From NCBI GenBank assembly GCA_947474995.1, contig CANJNJ010000041.1:1-37652 (forward strand): DNA of 37,652 nt, given 5' to 3'. This document shows, one piece after another, positions 16,125 to 25,000 of this stretch (the first letter of the stretch is position 1; the number at the start of each line of letters is the position of its first letter). The position numbers and the translations under genes are program-made. Source of the DNA: Opitutaceae bacterium (GTDB lineage Bacteria > Verrucomicrobiota > Verrucomicrobiia > Opitutales > Opitutaceae). The notes under the pieces were generated by a model. It saw nothing but the letters and a program-made list of their open reading frames with translations. It was not told the DNA's origin and did not search any database.

Positions 16125-17516
16125 CTACGCCGGCTGCAGCTTAAACGCCAGTTTGCCTCCCGCCTCCAGCGCGGCCGACAAGCGCCAACCCGTCGCCAGC
16201 GCCATCATCCGCGCCAGCGAAAGACCGAGACCGACGTGTTCGCCGCCGGTCCGGGCCGTTTCCTTCCGCCAAAACCGATCGAAGAGTTTCGCGACGTCCG
16301 TCGGTTCCAATTGGTCCGTCGTATTCGCCACCCGCACGCACACCCGCCCGTCCTTTTGTTCGACCATGATCTCAATCTCGCCGCCGGTCAGCGTATAGGC
16401 GACGGCGTTGTCGAAGAGGTTGACCAGAATCGAGCGCATCAACGCGGGATCGGCGTCGGCCCGCACGGGGCTGACGGCCAAATGCACCGTCAAATTCCGG
16501 GCTTCGGCTCGCGCCGCAAACGGCCGCCAGACTTCCGCCACGAGTTGTTCCAGGGCCAGCGGTTCCGCCCGGCCGGCGAGTTGTCCCTGCTCACCCCGGG
16601 CCAGCGCGAGCAAGTGCGTGACGATCGTTTCCATGTGCTTCGTAATCGCGAGGGTTTCGCGATCCGTGGCGGAGTCACGTGACTCCGGCCATTTGAGCGC
16701 GCACTCGGCCGCGAGGCGCAACTCGGCCAGCGGCGTGCGCAACTCATGGGCCAGGTCGGCACTAAACCGACGCTCACGCTCGAACGAGACCTCGAGCCGC
16801 GCCAACAAATCATTCAATCGGCCCGCGATCGGCTGCAATTCGGCAGGCAAGGCCGCCGCCTCGAAGCGTGTGGCCAGCGATGCGGCATCGATTTGCGCCG
16901 CCTGTTCGCCCAGGTGCTCGAGCGGCCCGAGGCCGCGACGCAACACGCGGGGCACCACCAGAAATACCGCCACCAGCAGCACGGCTCCACATCCCGTGAT
17001 GCCGATGAGCAGCCCACCCAAGGTTTCATCGAATTCCTGACGATCGACCACCGTGACGACCCGCAACTCGCGGGTGGCGGACGGCCCGGTGGTCCCGTCA
17101 GAAAGCGTCGGGGCAAACAAGAACCCCACCGCCCGGCCGGGCCGGTGATTGGGCAGGGTCGCGTTCCAATATTTCGGATGCTCCGCCGTGCCCATGGCCT
17201 TTGCCTCCAGATCGGCCCCACCGAGAGAGGGCGACCGCTTTTGCGCCACCCCGGCGGAATCCCACAGTTCGAAATAATTTCGCGGATTGGCTCCTCCGTA
17301 GGCCGCAAGAAAATCGGCGGAAAAATCGAATGCGACCTGGCCGGCCTCGATCTCGGTCAACGCGGTCACCGTCATCGCCCGCGCCCGCAGCGCCGCGTCG
17401 AACGAATCCGTCAGGGCCCACCGGACCGCCGCCCCAATCGCGATCAGCCCGGCCCCGAGCAGAACCAGCAGCGCGAACATCAGGTCACGCGTGAGTTGTC
17501 GGCGAATCGAGATCAT
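16125..17516 (-). CDS. Sensor histidine kinase (two-component system, CusS-like context)
   Basis: The product is 463 aa from ATG 17516, which overlaps the stop of the upstream regulator in an ATGA arrangement, so the pair is coupled. Parts in order: TM1 (residues ~12-33), a periplasmic domain of ~135 residues containing EHPKYWNATLPNHRPG, TM2 (~167-188), a HAMP-like linker (RRGLGPLEHLGEQAAQID), and a dimerisation/phospho-acceptor helix with FSADLAHELRTPL, His257 being the phosphorylated residue. The ATP-binding domain follows, with NLFDNAVAY (N box), LFDRFWRK (F box) and GLGLSLAR (G box). It should sense a periplasmic signal and phosphorylate the regulator at 17513. Position beside a heavy-metal RND pump suggests a metal ion; two periplasmic His residues (in EHPKYW and NHRPG) are candidate ligands. 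It is convergent with the first propeller gene. Confidence 0.93.
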   Translation of the reverse strand: MISIRRQLTRDLMFALLVLLGAGLIAIGAAVRWALTDSFDAALRARAMTVTALTEIEAGQVAFDFSADFLAAYGGANPRNYFELWDSAGVAQKRSPSLGGADLEAKAMGTAEHPKYWNATLPNHRPGRAVGFLFAPTLSDGTTGPSATRELRVVTVVDRQEFDETLGGLLIGITGCGAVLLVAVFLVVPRVLRRGLGPLEHLGEQAAQIDAASLATRFEAAALPAELQPIAGRLNDLLARLEVSFERERRFSADLAHELRTPLAELRLAAECALKWPESRDSATDRETLAITKHMETIVTHLLALARGEQGQLAGRAEPLALEQLVAEVWRPFAARAEARNLTVHLAVSPVRADADPALMRSILVNLFDNAVAYTLTGGEIEIMVEQKDGRVCVRVANTTDQLEPTDVAKLFDRFWRKETARTGGEHVGLGLSLARMMALATGWRLSAALEAGGKLAFKLQPA

Positions 17517-18208
17517 CGGGCGGGCGCCGGTGCCGTCGGCGCCTCGAGCACATAGCCAAGGCCGCGGCGCGTGTGAATGAGCGGCGCCGCGTCGGGGCCA
17601 ACCCCAAGTTTTTTTCGTACGCTGCACACGGCGGAATCGACCACGTTGCTCATCGGGTCTACCTGGCCGTCATAAATGTGTTCCTCGATTTCGCGGCGCG
17701 AAACCACCTCGCCCCACCGCTGGGCCAAATACTCCAGCAGGAGATATTCGCGGGCTGTAAGGCTGACCATCTGGCCACCGCGTTTAGCCTGGCGCGCCAG
17801 CGTATCGATTTCGAGATCGGCCACGGTCAACCGCGTCGGCTTGTTGCCATAGGCGCGCCGGCACAGGGCCGCCACTCGCGCGAGCAGTTCCTCGAGAGCA
17901 AAGGGTTTGACGAGATAATCGTCCGCGCCGGCCCGCAACCCCGCGACCCGATCCGCCACAGTGTCGCGCGCAGTCAGGAGCAGCACGTGCACGGACTTGC
18001 CCCGCCGCCGCAGCTCCGTGAGGACCGAAAGGCCGTCGCGTTTCGGCAGCATGACATCGAGCACGATGACATCGTACGCGTGCGAGTCGGCCAGCCACAG
18101 CCCTTCCTCGCCATCACCCGCGCCATCGACGGCATAGCCAGATTTCTGCAAGGCGGTCAGCAGCGCACGCTGCAGGCGGGTTGAATCCTCAATCACGAGC
18201 ACGCGCAT
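17513..18208 (-). CDS. OmpR/PhoB-family response regulator
   Basis: A 231-aa protein with a receiver domain (residues 1-118) containing acidic pair Glu7-Asp8, phosphorylation site Asp51 (VIVLDVMLPKRDGL), Thr79 (LLLTARD) and Lys101 (YLVKPF). A C-terminal winged-helix DNA-binding domain (~128-222) shows SLTAREYLLLEYLAQRWGEVVSRREIEEHIYD and IHTRRGLGYVLE. It is a transcription factor activated by the kinase at 16125, whose start codon overlaps its stop. It is transcribed divergently from the propeller/efflux operon beginning at 18553, the usual layout of CusR/CzcR-type regulators and their pumps. A CATAAT direct repeat with 11-bp spacing at 18431-18447 is a candidate binding site. Confidence 0.95.
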   Translation of the reverse strand: MRVLVIEDSTRLQRALLTALQKSGYAVDGAGDGEEGLWLADSHAYDVIVLDVMLPKRDGLSVLTELRRRGKSVHVLLLTARDTVADRVAGLRAGADDYLVKPFALEELLARVAALCRRAYGNKPTRLTVADLEIDTLARQAKRGGQMVSLTAREYLLLEYLAQRWGEVVSRREIEEHIYDGQVDPMSNVVDSAVCSVRKKLGVGPDAAPLIHTRRGLGYVLEAPTAPAPAR

Positions 18209-18428
18209 GGCTGGAGCAAAGAGCCGGGCTCCCGGGCGTCAACCGGCCTGTGACCGTCGACCATCCACCGACCGCAGATGGATTATTTTTCGTGGCGATG
18301 AGGCTTTCATCCTATGGTCAAGGCTAGCAGGGCGAAGATTACGGGATGATGAAGGACCGAGCACGGATTTTTCCTCGGTAAAGATTGATCCCATTTCGAA
18401 CTTTGGGGCGGGCGAAACGTTCCGTCAC

Positions 18429-18464
18429 GCCATAATGTTCACATAATCTCTCGTGCCCTAGAAT
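18429..18464 (+). promoter_or_regulatory. Candidate regulator-binding direct repeat and promoter before the efflux operon
   Basis: In the 344-nt gap between the regulator (18208) and the second propeller (18553), CATAAT occurs at 18431-18436 and 18442-18447, 11 bp apart. That is the spacing favoured by OmpR-family dimers. TTCACA (18438-18443) and TAGAAT (18459-18464) could be -35 and -10 elements, but the spacer is only 15 bp; a regulator-assisted promoter is possible. The minus-strand reading AACATTATGGC matches the receptor/propeller control region at 14897-14907. I see no other gene or repeat in this gap. Confidence 0.35.
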
Positions 18465-18552
18465 AACCTCCTCTCGCCATTCCCTTTGCCGGTCGGTTTA
18501 TCTCTCGCGCGGACCAGCGAAGCCGCGATTCCACTCTGAATCCATCCTCCCC

Positions 18553-19587
18553 ATGAAATCGTTCCTCCGCTTCACGCCCGCATGGTTCGCCTTGGTGACC
18601 CTGCTCCCCGCCGCCCGCGCCGAATACAGCATCGTCTCTCGTTTCCCGATTGGCGGCGATACGTCCGGTTACGACTATGTCTGCGTGGATTCGACGGCCC
18701 GCCGGATCTATGTGGCGCATGAAAAGCGCTTCGAAGTGCTTGACGCCGACACCGGCAAGAAGCTGGGCGAAATTGGCCCGGTCAGCCGGGCCCACGGCAT
18801 TGCTCTCGCCCCCGAGTTCGGCCACGGCTTCGTTAGCAGCGGGATCGACGATCTCATTGTCATGTTCGATCTCAAAACCCAGAAAGAGCTCAAGCGTTTC
18901 AAGTCCTCGGGCTCGAATCCGGACGCCATCGAGTACGATCCCGAGTCCAAGAAGGTTTACGCCGCCAATCATGGCACCACGGGCGATGTCACCGTCATCG
19001 ATCCGGCGGCGGGCGACATCGTCGCAACCGTGAAACTCGGCGGAAAAAAACTCGAGGGCATCGGTTTCGACGGCCGCGGCCACGCCTTCGTCAACGATGA
19101 AGAGATGAGCGCCATCCACGTTTTCGACACCCAGACGCTGGCGAAGAAAGCCACGTGGTCCCTCGCTCCGGGCGAGGGCGGCACGGGCCTCGCGGTCGAC
19201 GCCAAGAATCATCGCGTGATGTCGGCCTGCGCCAATTTCAAGGTCATCGTGCTCGATAGTGACTCCGGCAAGGTGGTCGCCACGCCGGCGATCGGCGAAG
19301 ATCCCGATGGGCTCTACTATGACGCCAAGTCGCGGCGGATTTTTTCCCCCAACGCCGACGGGACGATGACCATTCTGCAGCAGGAGACGCCGGACAAATA
19401 TTCCGTGCTACAAACGGTGAAGACACCCATCGGCAGCAAGACGATTGGCTTCGACGAAAAAACCGGCCGCGCCGTGAGCTGTGTGCCGAAGTTCGGCCCG
19501 AAGCCGAAGCCGGTCAAAGGCGGGCCGGCGCCCAAGGCGCCGATCCTCGCGGGCAGTTTCGAAGTGATTTTGGTGGGAGAAAAGTGA
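18553..19587 (+). CDS. Secreted YVTN/YncE-like beta-propeller protein (second paralogue), first gene of efflux operon
   Basis: This 344-aa protein has a signal peptide (MKSFLRFTPAWFALVTLLPAARA) and propeller repeats like the gene at 14998: GYDYVCVDSTARRIYV, VLDADTGKKLGEI, MFDLKTQKELKRF, VIDPAAGDIVATV, VFDTQTLAKKATW and VLDSDSGKVVATP. It ends with SFEVILVGEK after a Lys/Pro-rich stretch (KFGPKPKPVKGGPAPK). It is probably periplasmic. The TolC-like gene starts 22 nt after its stop, so it likely heads a four-gene operon with the RND pump. No catalytic site is evident. Propellers of this kind next to efflux pumps might bind the substrate or a protein partner, but that is speculation. Confidence 0.88.
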   Translation: MKSFLRFTPAWFALVTLLPAARAEYSIVSRFPIGGDTSGYDYVCVDSTARRIYVAHEKRFEVLDADTGKKLGEIGPVSRAHGIALAPEFGHGFVSSGIDDLIVMFDLKTQKELKRFKSSGSNPDAIEYDPESKKVYAANHGTTGDVTVIDPAAGDIVATVKLGGKKLEGIGFDGRGHAFVNDEEMSAIHVFDTQTLAKKATWSLAPGEGGTGLAVDAKNHRVMSACANFKVIVLDSDSGKVVATPAIGEDPDGLYYDAKSRRIFSPNADGTMTILQQETPDKYSVLQTVKTPIGSKTIGFDEKTGRAVSCVPKFGPKPKPVKGGPAPKAPILAGSFEVILVGEK

Positions 19588-19609
19588 CCGTTGGCCGAGA
19601 GAACCGCCG

Positions 19610-21124
19610 ATGCGAACACCAGCCACGCAGAAAATGGCCTCCGCCGTAGCGCCGGTCTCCGACCGGCGTTGCTTCGGCATTCGGCCGAGGCGTTGGTTGC
19701 CTACTTCCCTACGCCGTTCAGAGACCGGCGCTACTTCGGTCAGCTTGGCCGGCATATTGGCGGCTCTATTTCTCGGTGGCTGCGCAACGACCCAAACAAG
19801 CGCGCCCGCCTCGCCCCCCGACGCCACCGCCGCGCAGTTGACGGCGCGCTCGCTGCAAGACCCCGGCCTGCGGCGTTTTCTCGCCGCCAATCTGGGACAC
19901 GAGCCGGCCACGTGGAATTTGGAAACGCTGAGCTGGGTCGCGTTCTATTATCATCCGTCGCTCGCCGTCGCCCGCGCGCAATGGGCGACGGCGCGGGCCG
20001 TCGCAACCTCGGCGGGCGTGCGACCGAACCCGACCATTGCCCTGGCCCCCGGCTACAACACCACCCGCGAAGCTGGGATTTCGCCGTGGTTTCCGGCGGT
20101 GAATTTTGATTTCCTCCTGCAGAGCACGCGCAAGGTTGACCTGCAGCGCGCCGCCGCGGACGCGGACGCCGAGGCCGCGCGACTGGGCATCTACACCGCC
20201 GTGTGGCAAGTCCGGAAGGATCTCCGCGCCGCGTTGCTCGATGCGACCGCCGCGAGCCGGCGCGAGGCCCTGCTGCGCACGCAGGCCTCCGGGCAGGCGC
20301 GCCTGCTCGCGCTGCTCGAGCAACGTCGGGCCGCGGGTGCCATTGCGCCCACCGAGGTTTCCTTGGCGCGGACCGCTTTGCTGCGGGCCGAAGCCGCCGC
20401 CGCGGATGCGCTCAGCCAATCCGCCAATGCCCGCGCCCGCATTGCCGCCGCGTTGGGCCTGCCGCTCGAGGCCCTGGACGGAATTTCTTTCGCCGCTCCC
20501 GCCGCTGGCACCGTTCGCGCGAGTGCGGAACTGGCAACCGCCCGACAGCACTCGCTGCAAACGCGCGCGGATGTCCTGGCCGCCCTCGCGAAATACCAAG
20601 CGGCGCAAGCGGCGGTTGAACTGGCGGTCGCCAAGCAGCAGCCGGATTTTCACCTCGGCCCCGGCTACCAATGGGATCAGGGCGCGAACAAATGGAGCCT
20701 GGCCCTGACGTTCGAGCTGCCGATTTTTCACCACAACGAGGCGCCCGTCGCCGAAGCCATCGCACGGCGCGCCGAAGCGGCCGCGCAGTTCGAGGCGACG
20801 CAAGCCCAGGCGCTGGCGGCAATCGACAGTGCCCTGGCCGCGGTCAAAGCCGCCGCCGCGCAACTCGGGCACGCGCAAAAACTGCGGGCGGAAATCGAAA
20901 AGCAAAACGCCGTCGCGCGCCGTCGCTTCGAACTCGGCGGCGCCGATCAAGTGGAAGTGCAGTCCGCCCAACTCGATCTCGCGACCACGGACTCCCTGCT
21001 CGCCGACGCCGAGGCCGCCGCCGCGCAGGCCGCGGGACAATTGGAAGACGCCTTGCAGGTGCCGTTCACCGACCTCGCCCTGCTCGCCAAGGGCAACACC
21101 GACAGTTCCCACCCGACGCCATGA
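19610..21124 (+). CDS. TolC/CusC-type outer-membrane efflux lipoprotein
   Basis: The product is 504 aa from ATG 19610, with the two outer-membrane-factor repeats: LSWVAFYYHPSLAVARAQW and long Ala-rich helices, each ending in a QSxxxLxxARxxYxxG-like stretch (RRFELGGADQVEVQSAQLDLA). A lipobox LGGC puts the acylated cysteine at Cys58. It should form the trimeric outer-membrane channel of the RND pump encoded next. The adaptor ATG overlaps its stop (ATGA at 21121-21124). The 44 residues before the hydrophobic signal core are unusually long and are mostly encoded by a palindromic repeat (19646-19734). Translation might instead begin at TTG 19697 inside the repeat, giving an ordinary Arg-containing signal peptide. 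Confidence 0.88.
   Translation: MRTPATQKMASAVAPVSDRRCFGIRPRRWLPTSLRRSETGATSVSLAGILAALFLGGCATTQTSAPASPPDATAAQLTARSLQDPGLRRFLAANLGHEPATWNLETLSWVAFYYHPSLAVARAQWATARAVATSAGVRPNPTIALAPGYNTTREAGISPWFPAVNFDFLLQSTRKVDLQRAAADADAEAARLGIYTAVWQVRKDLRAALLDATAASRREALLRTQASGQARLLALLEQRRAAGAIAPTEVSLARTALLRAEAAAADALSQSANARARIAAALGLPLEALDGISFAAPAAGTVRASAELATARQHSLQTRADVLAALAKYQAAQAAVELAVAKQQPDFHLGPGYQWDQGANKWSLALTFELPIFHHNEAPVAEAIARRAEAAAQFEATQAQALAAIDSALAAVKAAAAQLGHAQKLRAEIEKQNAVARRRFELGGADQVEVQSAQLDLATTDSLLADAEAAAAQAAGQLEDALQVPFTDLALLAKGNTDSSHPTP
19646..19734. repeat. Palindromic element overlapping the signal-peptide region of the TolC-like gene
   Basis: GTAGCGCCGGTCT (19646-19658) and its exact complement AGACCGGCGCTAC (19722-19734) flank a loop with further short inverted pairs such as CCGGTCTCCGACCGG (19652-19666). 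If translated from ATG 19610 it encodes APVSDRRCF through ETGAT, a charged stretch foreign to a signal peptide. Its sequence family differs from those at 4126 and 10374, but the overall design is the same. Confidence 0.8.
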
Positions 21125-22083
21125 AGAAAACCTTGATCGGAATTATTATCGGCCTCGCGATCGGCGCCCTCGGCATGCGGCTGTTGACCGGAGCCGGCCC
21201 GGCGGAAAAGCCGGCCGAAGCGGCGAAAGCCGCAGCCAAGAAGGAAAACCCCCTCCAACTCAACGCCGCGAAGCGCGACGCCGCCGGCATCGTCCTGGCC
21301 CGGCCCGCCTCCGCGACGCTCACTCCCGAGGTAAAGGGTTTTGGCCGCGTCCTCGATTCGACGCCGTTGATCGCCTTGATGGCCGAGGAGGAGACGGCGC
21401 GCACCGCCCTGGCCGCTTCGCAAAAGGAACTGGCCCGACTCAAACAACTTTTTGCCAGCGATACCAACGTCTCGGCCCAGGCGGTCGAAGCGGCCGAGGC
21501 CGCCGAAGCCCGCGATCGGGTGGCGGTCGATTCCGCGCATCGCCGGCTCGCCGCGTCGTGGGGACGCGACGTCGCGGGCCCGAATGGCAAATCCCTGCTG
21601 GCGGCCCTCGAAAAGGGCGCGGCGTTGGCTCGCGTCGATCTGATGCCGGGCGACGCGCCGCCCGAGGCGCCCAAGACCGTCGCGGTGGCGCTGGCCGGCA
21701 GCGACGAGCCGTTTCCGGCCGACGTGCTCGGCCTCGCGCCGGTGGTCGATCCGCAGATGCAGGGCACGAGCTTTCTCGTCCTCGTGCGCGAGCATCCGCT
21801 TCCCGCCGGTGCCCCCTTGCGCTCCACGTTCGCGGGCGCCGGCCACGCCGAATCCGTCCTCGTTATTCCCCGCAGCGCGGTCGTCTATCATCAGGGCAGC
21901 TCTTGGATTTATGTCCTCGGCGAAGAGGATACTTTCGAGCGCAAGATCGTGAGCCTCGGCCGAATCAGTCCCGCCGGCGTGGCGGTGCTCACGGGCTTGG
22001 ATCCGGATCATCAGGTCGTCACGACCGGGGCCCAACAGCTGCTCTCGGCGGAACTTCAGGTCGGCATGGCGCCGGCGGACTAG
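21121..22083 (+). CDS. RND efflux periplasmic adaptor subunit (membrane-fusion protein)
   Basis: A 320-aa protein with an uncleaved N-terminal membrane anchor (MKKTLIGIIIGLAIGALGMRLL). A lipoyl/barrel half follows (VKGFGRVLDSTPLIALMAEEETARTALAASQKELARLKQLF), then a helical hairpin of ~60 residues (ASDTNVSAQAVEAAEAAEARDRVA) and a beta-barrel and membrane-proximal part (MQGTSFLVLVREHPLPAGAPLRSTF ... SVLVIPRSAVVYHQGSSWIYVLG). It is shorter than typical CusB-like adaptors (about 380-410 aa) and I see no Met- or His-rich metal-binding N-terminus or separate C-terminal metal domain. It links the inner-membrane pump to the outer-membrane channel. It overlaps the TolC-like gene by 4 nt and ends 3 nt before the pump gene, so all are one operon. 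Confidence 0.88.
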   Translation: MKKTLIGIIIGLAIGALGMRLLTGAGPAEKPAEAAKAAAKKENPLQLNAAKRDAAGIVLARPASATLTPEVKGFGRVLDSTPLIALMAEEETARTALAASQKELARLKQLFASDTNVSAQAVEAAEAAEARDRVAVDSAHRRLAASWGRDVAGPNGKSLLAALEKGAALARVDLMPGDAPPEAPKTVAVALAGSDEPFPADVLGLAPVVDPQMQGTSFLVLVREHPLPAGAPLRSTFAGAGHAESVLVIPRSAVVYHQGSSWIYVLGEEDTFERKIVSLGRISPAGVAVLTGLDPDHQVVTTGAQQLLSAELQVGMAPAD

Positions 22084-22086
22084 GCC

Positions 22087-25000
22087 ATGCTCCAAGCCAT
22101 CGTTCATTTTTCGCTGCGCTTCCGGGGCATTGTCGTGTCCCTCGCGTGCCTGCTGATTGGCTACGGCCTCTTCGTGGCCTCGCGGGCGAAGCTCGATGTG
22201 TTTCCCGAATTCGTGCCGCCGCAGGTGACGGTGCAAACCGAGGCGCCCGGCCTCGCGCCCGAACAGGTTGAGACCCTGGTCACCCGCCCCATCGAAAACG
22301 CGATCAACGGCCTCGGCAGCCAGGAGTCGATGCGTTCGGAGACGATTCAGGGGCTCTCGGTCATCACGGTGGTATTCAAGGAAGGCACCGACATCCAGGT
22401 CGCGCGGCAGATGCTCGGCGAAAAACTCAGCGAGGCCGCCGGTCTGCTCCCGGCCGGGGTGCACCCGCCCAAGCTGTCGCCGCTCGTGTCGTCCACGATG
22501 GACCTGCTGAAAATCGGGCTGATTAACGAGAAGATGTCGCCGATGGAGCTGCGGACCTTCGCCGACTGGACGCTCAAGCCGCGCCTGCTGTCCGTGCCGG
22601 GGGTCGCCAAGTGCAGCGTTTACGGCGGCGAGGTTCGCCAGTTGCAGATCCAGGTGCACCCCGACCGACTGGCGGCGTTGGGCCTGACCCTGAACGATGT
22701 CCTCACCGCGGCGCGCGCGGCCACGGGCGTGCGCGGCGGCGGCTTCATCGACACCGCGAATCAACGGCTCGTGCTGCAGACCGACGGCCAATTGTTCACG
22801 CCCGAGGCCATCGGCGAACTCGCGTGCGTCCCCACGGCCGGCGGCGCGCCCGTCCGGCTGAAGGACGTCGCCACCGTGGCCTACGGCGCGGAACCCAAGG
22901 TCGGCGATGCGTTGATCATGGGCCGGCCGGGCGTGCTGCTGACGCTGTCGAGCCAGTTTGGCGCCAACACGATGGACGTGACCAAATTGCTTGAAGCCGC
23001 GCTCGCCGACCTGAAACCCCTGCTCGAGCGCGAAGGCATCACCGTCTACGACCGCCTGCACCGGCCGGCCACGTTCATCGAAGCCTCGCTGACGCACATC
23101 GGTCATTCGCTCCTCCTGGGCGCGGCGCTAGTTGCCCTCGTGCTCTTTGTTTTTCTCGGTCACGTGCGCATCGCGCTGATTTCGCTCTCCGCTATTCCCC
23201 TCTCCCTGTTAGCCGCCGTCATCGTCATGGATCGGCTGGGCGTCACCTTGAACACCATCACGCTCGGTGGTCTCGCCATCGCGATCGGCGAGGTGGTGGA
23301 CGACGCCATCATCGACGTGGAGAATATTGTCCGGCGGTTGCGCGAAAATCGGAGCCTCGCCACGCCGCGCCCGCTGATGCGGGTCATCCTGCAGGCCTCC
23401 CTCGAAGTCCGCAGCGCCGTGGTCTACGCGACCTTCATCGTCGCGCTCGTCTTTTTGCCCGTCCTCACGTTGTCGGGCCTGCAGGGCAGTTTTTTCGCGC
23501 CGCTGGCGAAGGCTTACATTCTGGCGATCCTCGCCTCGCTCGTGGTTGCCCTCACCGTCACCCCAGCGCTGACGCTCGTGTTCTTCGCCCGCAGCGCCAA
23601 GGACATCGAGGCACCGCGGATCCAATCCATTCTCCGCAGCGGTTACGAAAAAATCCTCCGCTGGGTCGCGCGCTATCCGTGGCCGGTCATGGGCGGCGTG
23701 GTCCTGTTTGTCCTCTTGGCGATTTCCCGGCTCCCCTTTCTCGGCGGCGAGTTCCTCCCCGAGTTTCGCGAAGGCCACTTCGTGCTCGGCGTATCCATGA
23801 CGCCCGGCACGTCGCTCACGGAGACCCTCCGGATCGGCCAACAGATTTCCGCCGCCCTCCTCCGCAATCCCCACATCGCCACCGTCGCCCAGCAAGTGGG
23901 CCGCGCCGAACTTGGCGAGGACACATGGGGGCCGCACAAGTGCGAATTCCACGTCGAGCTGAAACCGATGCCGGGCTCCGAGGACGCCGCCGTCGCGGAT
24001 GAAATCCGAAAAATCCTCGAGGCCACGCCCGGCATTCAGTTCGAGGTCCTGACCTTCCTCGGCGATCGGATCGGCGAAAGCATCAGCGGCGAGACCGCGC
24101 CGGTGGTCGTGAATCTCTTCGGCGAAAGTCTCGACGACCTCGATGCCAAGGCCGCCGACGTCGCCGCCGCCCTCGAAACCGTCCCGGGCGCCGCCGAGGT
24201 CGAAGTGAAAGCACCTCCGGGCGCACCGCGGCTGGCGGTCCGGCTCCGTCCGGCGGATGTCACCGCGTTCGGCCTGCGACCGCTCGATGTGCTCGAGACT
24301 GTCCAGGTGGCGTACGAAGGCGCGGTCGTCGCGCAGATCTATCGCGACAACGAAGTGAACGACTTGGCGGTGACGCTCGATGCGGCGGGCCGGGGCAATC
24401 CCGAGGACATCGGCTCGCTGCTCCTGACCACCACGAGCGGCGGACGCGTGCCGTTGCGCGCCGTGGCCGACATCTTCCGGACCGAAGGTCCATTCTCCAT
24501 CCTGCACGACGGCGCGCGGCGCCGGCAGGTGATTACCTGCAATCCCACGCGTGACGTGCAGTCTTTCGTCGCGGACGCGCGGCGCATCGTCGCCGAAAAG
24601 GTGCCGTTGCCCAAGGGCATCTACCTCGAATTCGCCGGCGCCGCCGAGGCGGAGAAGGCGGCGACGCGCGAACTGTTGCTGCACGCGGCCATCGCCGGCA
24701 TCGGCATCTTGCTCCTGCTCTCGATCGTGCTGGGCCACGGGCGCAACCTGCTCATCATTCTGGTGAATCTCCCCTTCGCCCTCGCCGGTGGAGTTCTCGT
24801 GGTCTACGGCGCAAAAATCCTCGGCGTCCAGGGGGCCGATTCGCTGACGATGGGTTCGCTGGTCGGGTTCGTAACCCTGTTCGGCGTCACCACCCGCAAC
24901 GCCATCATGCTGCTGTCGCACTGCGAACATCTCGTCACCCAGGACGGGCAACCGTGGAATCTCGCCACGGCCACGCGTGCCGCGTCAGAGAGACTCGTCC

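Noticed and set aside
20947-23106. A 719-codon leftward open frame
   Set aside because: It is antisense to the efflux operon, spanning three well-recognised genes; its Arg/His/Gly-rich composition is that of a shadow.
23209-24951. A 580-codon leftward open frame
   Set aside because: It is antisense to the RND pump, with no recognisable domain.
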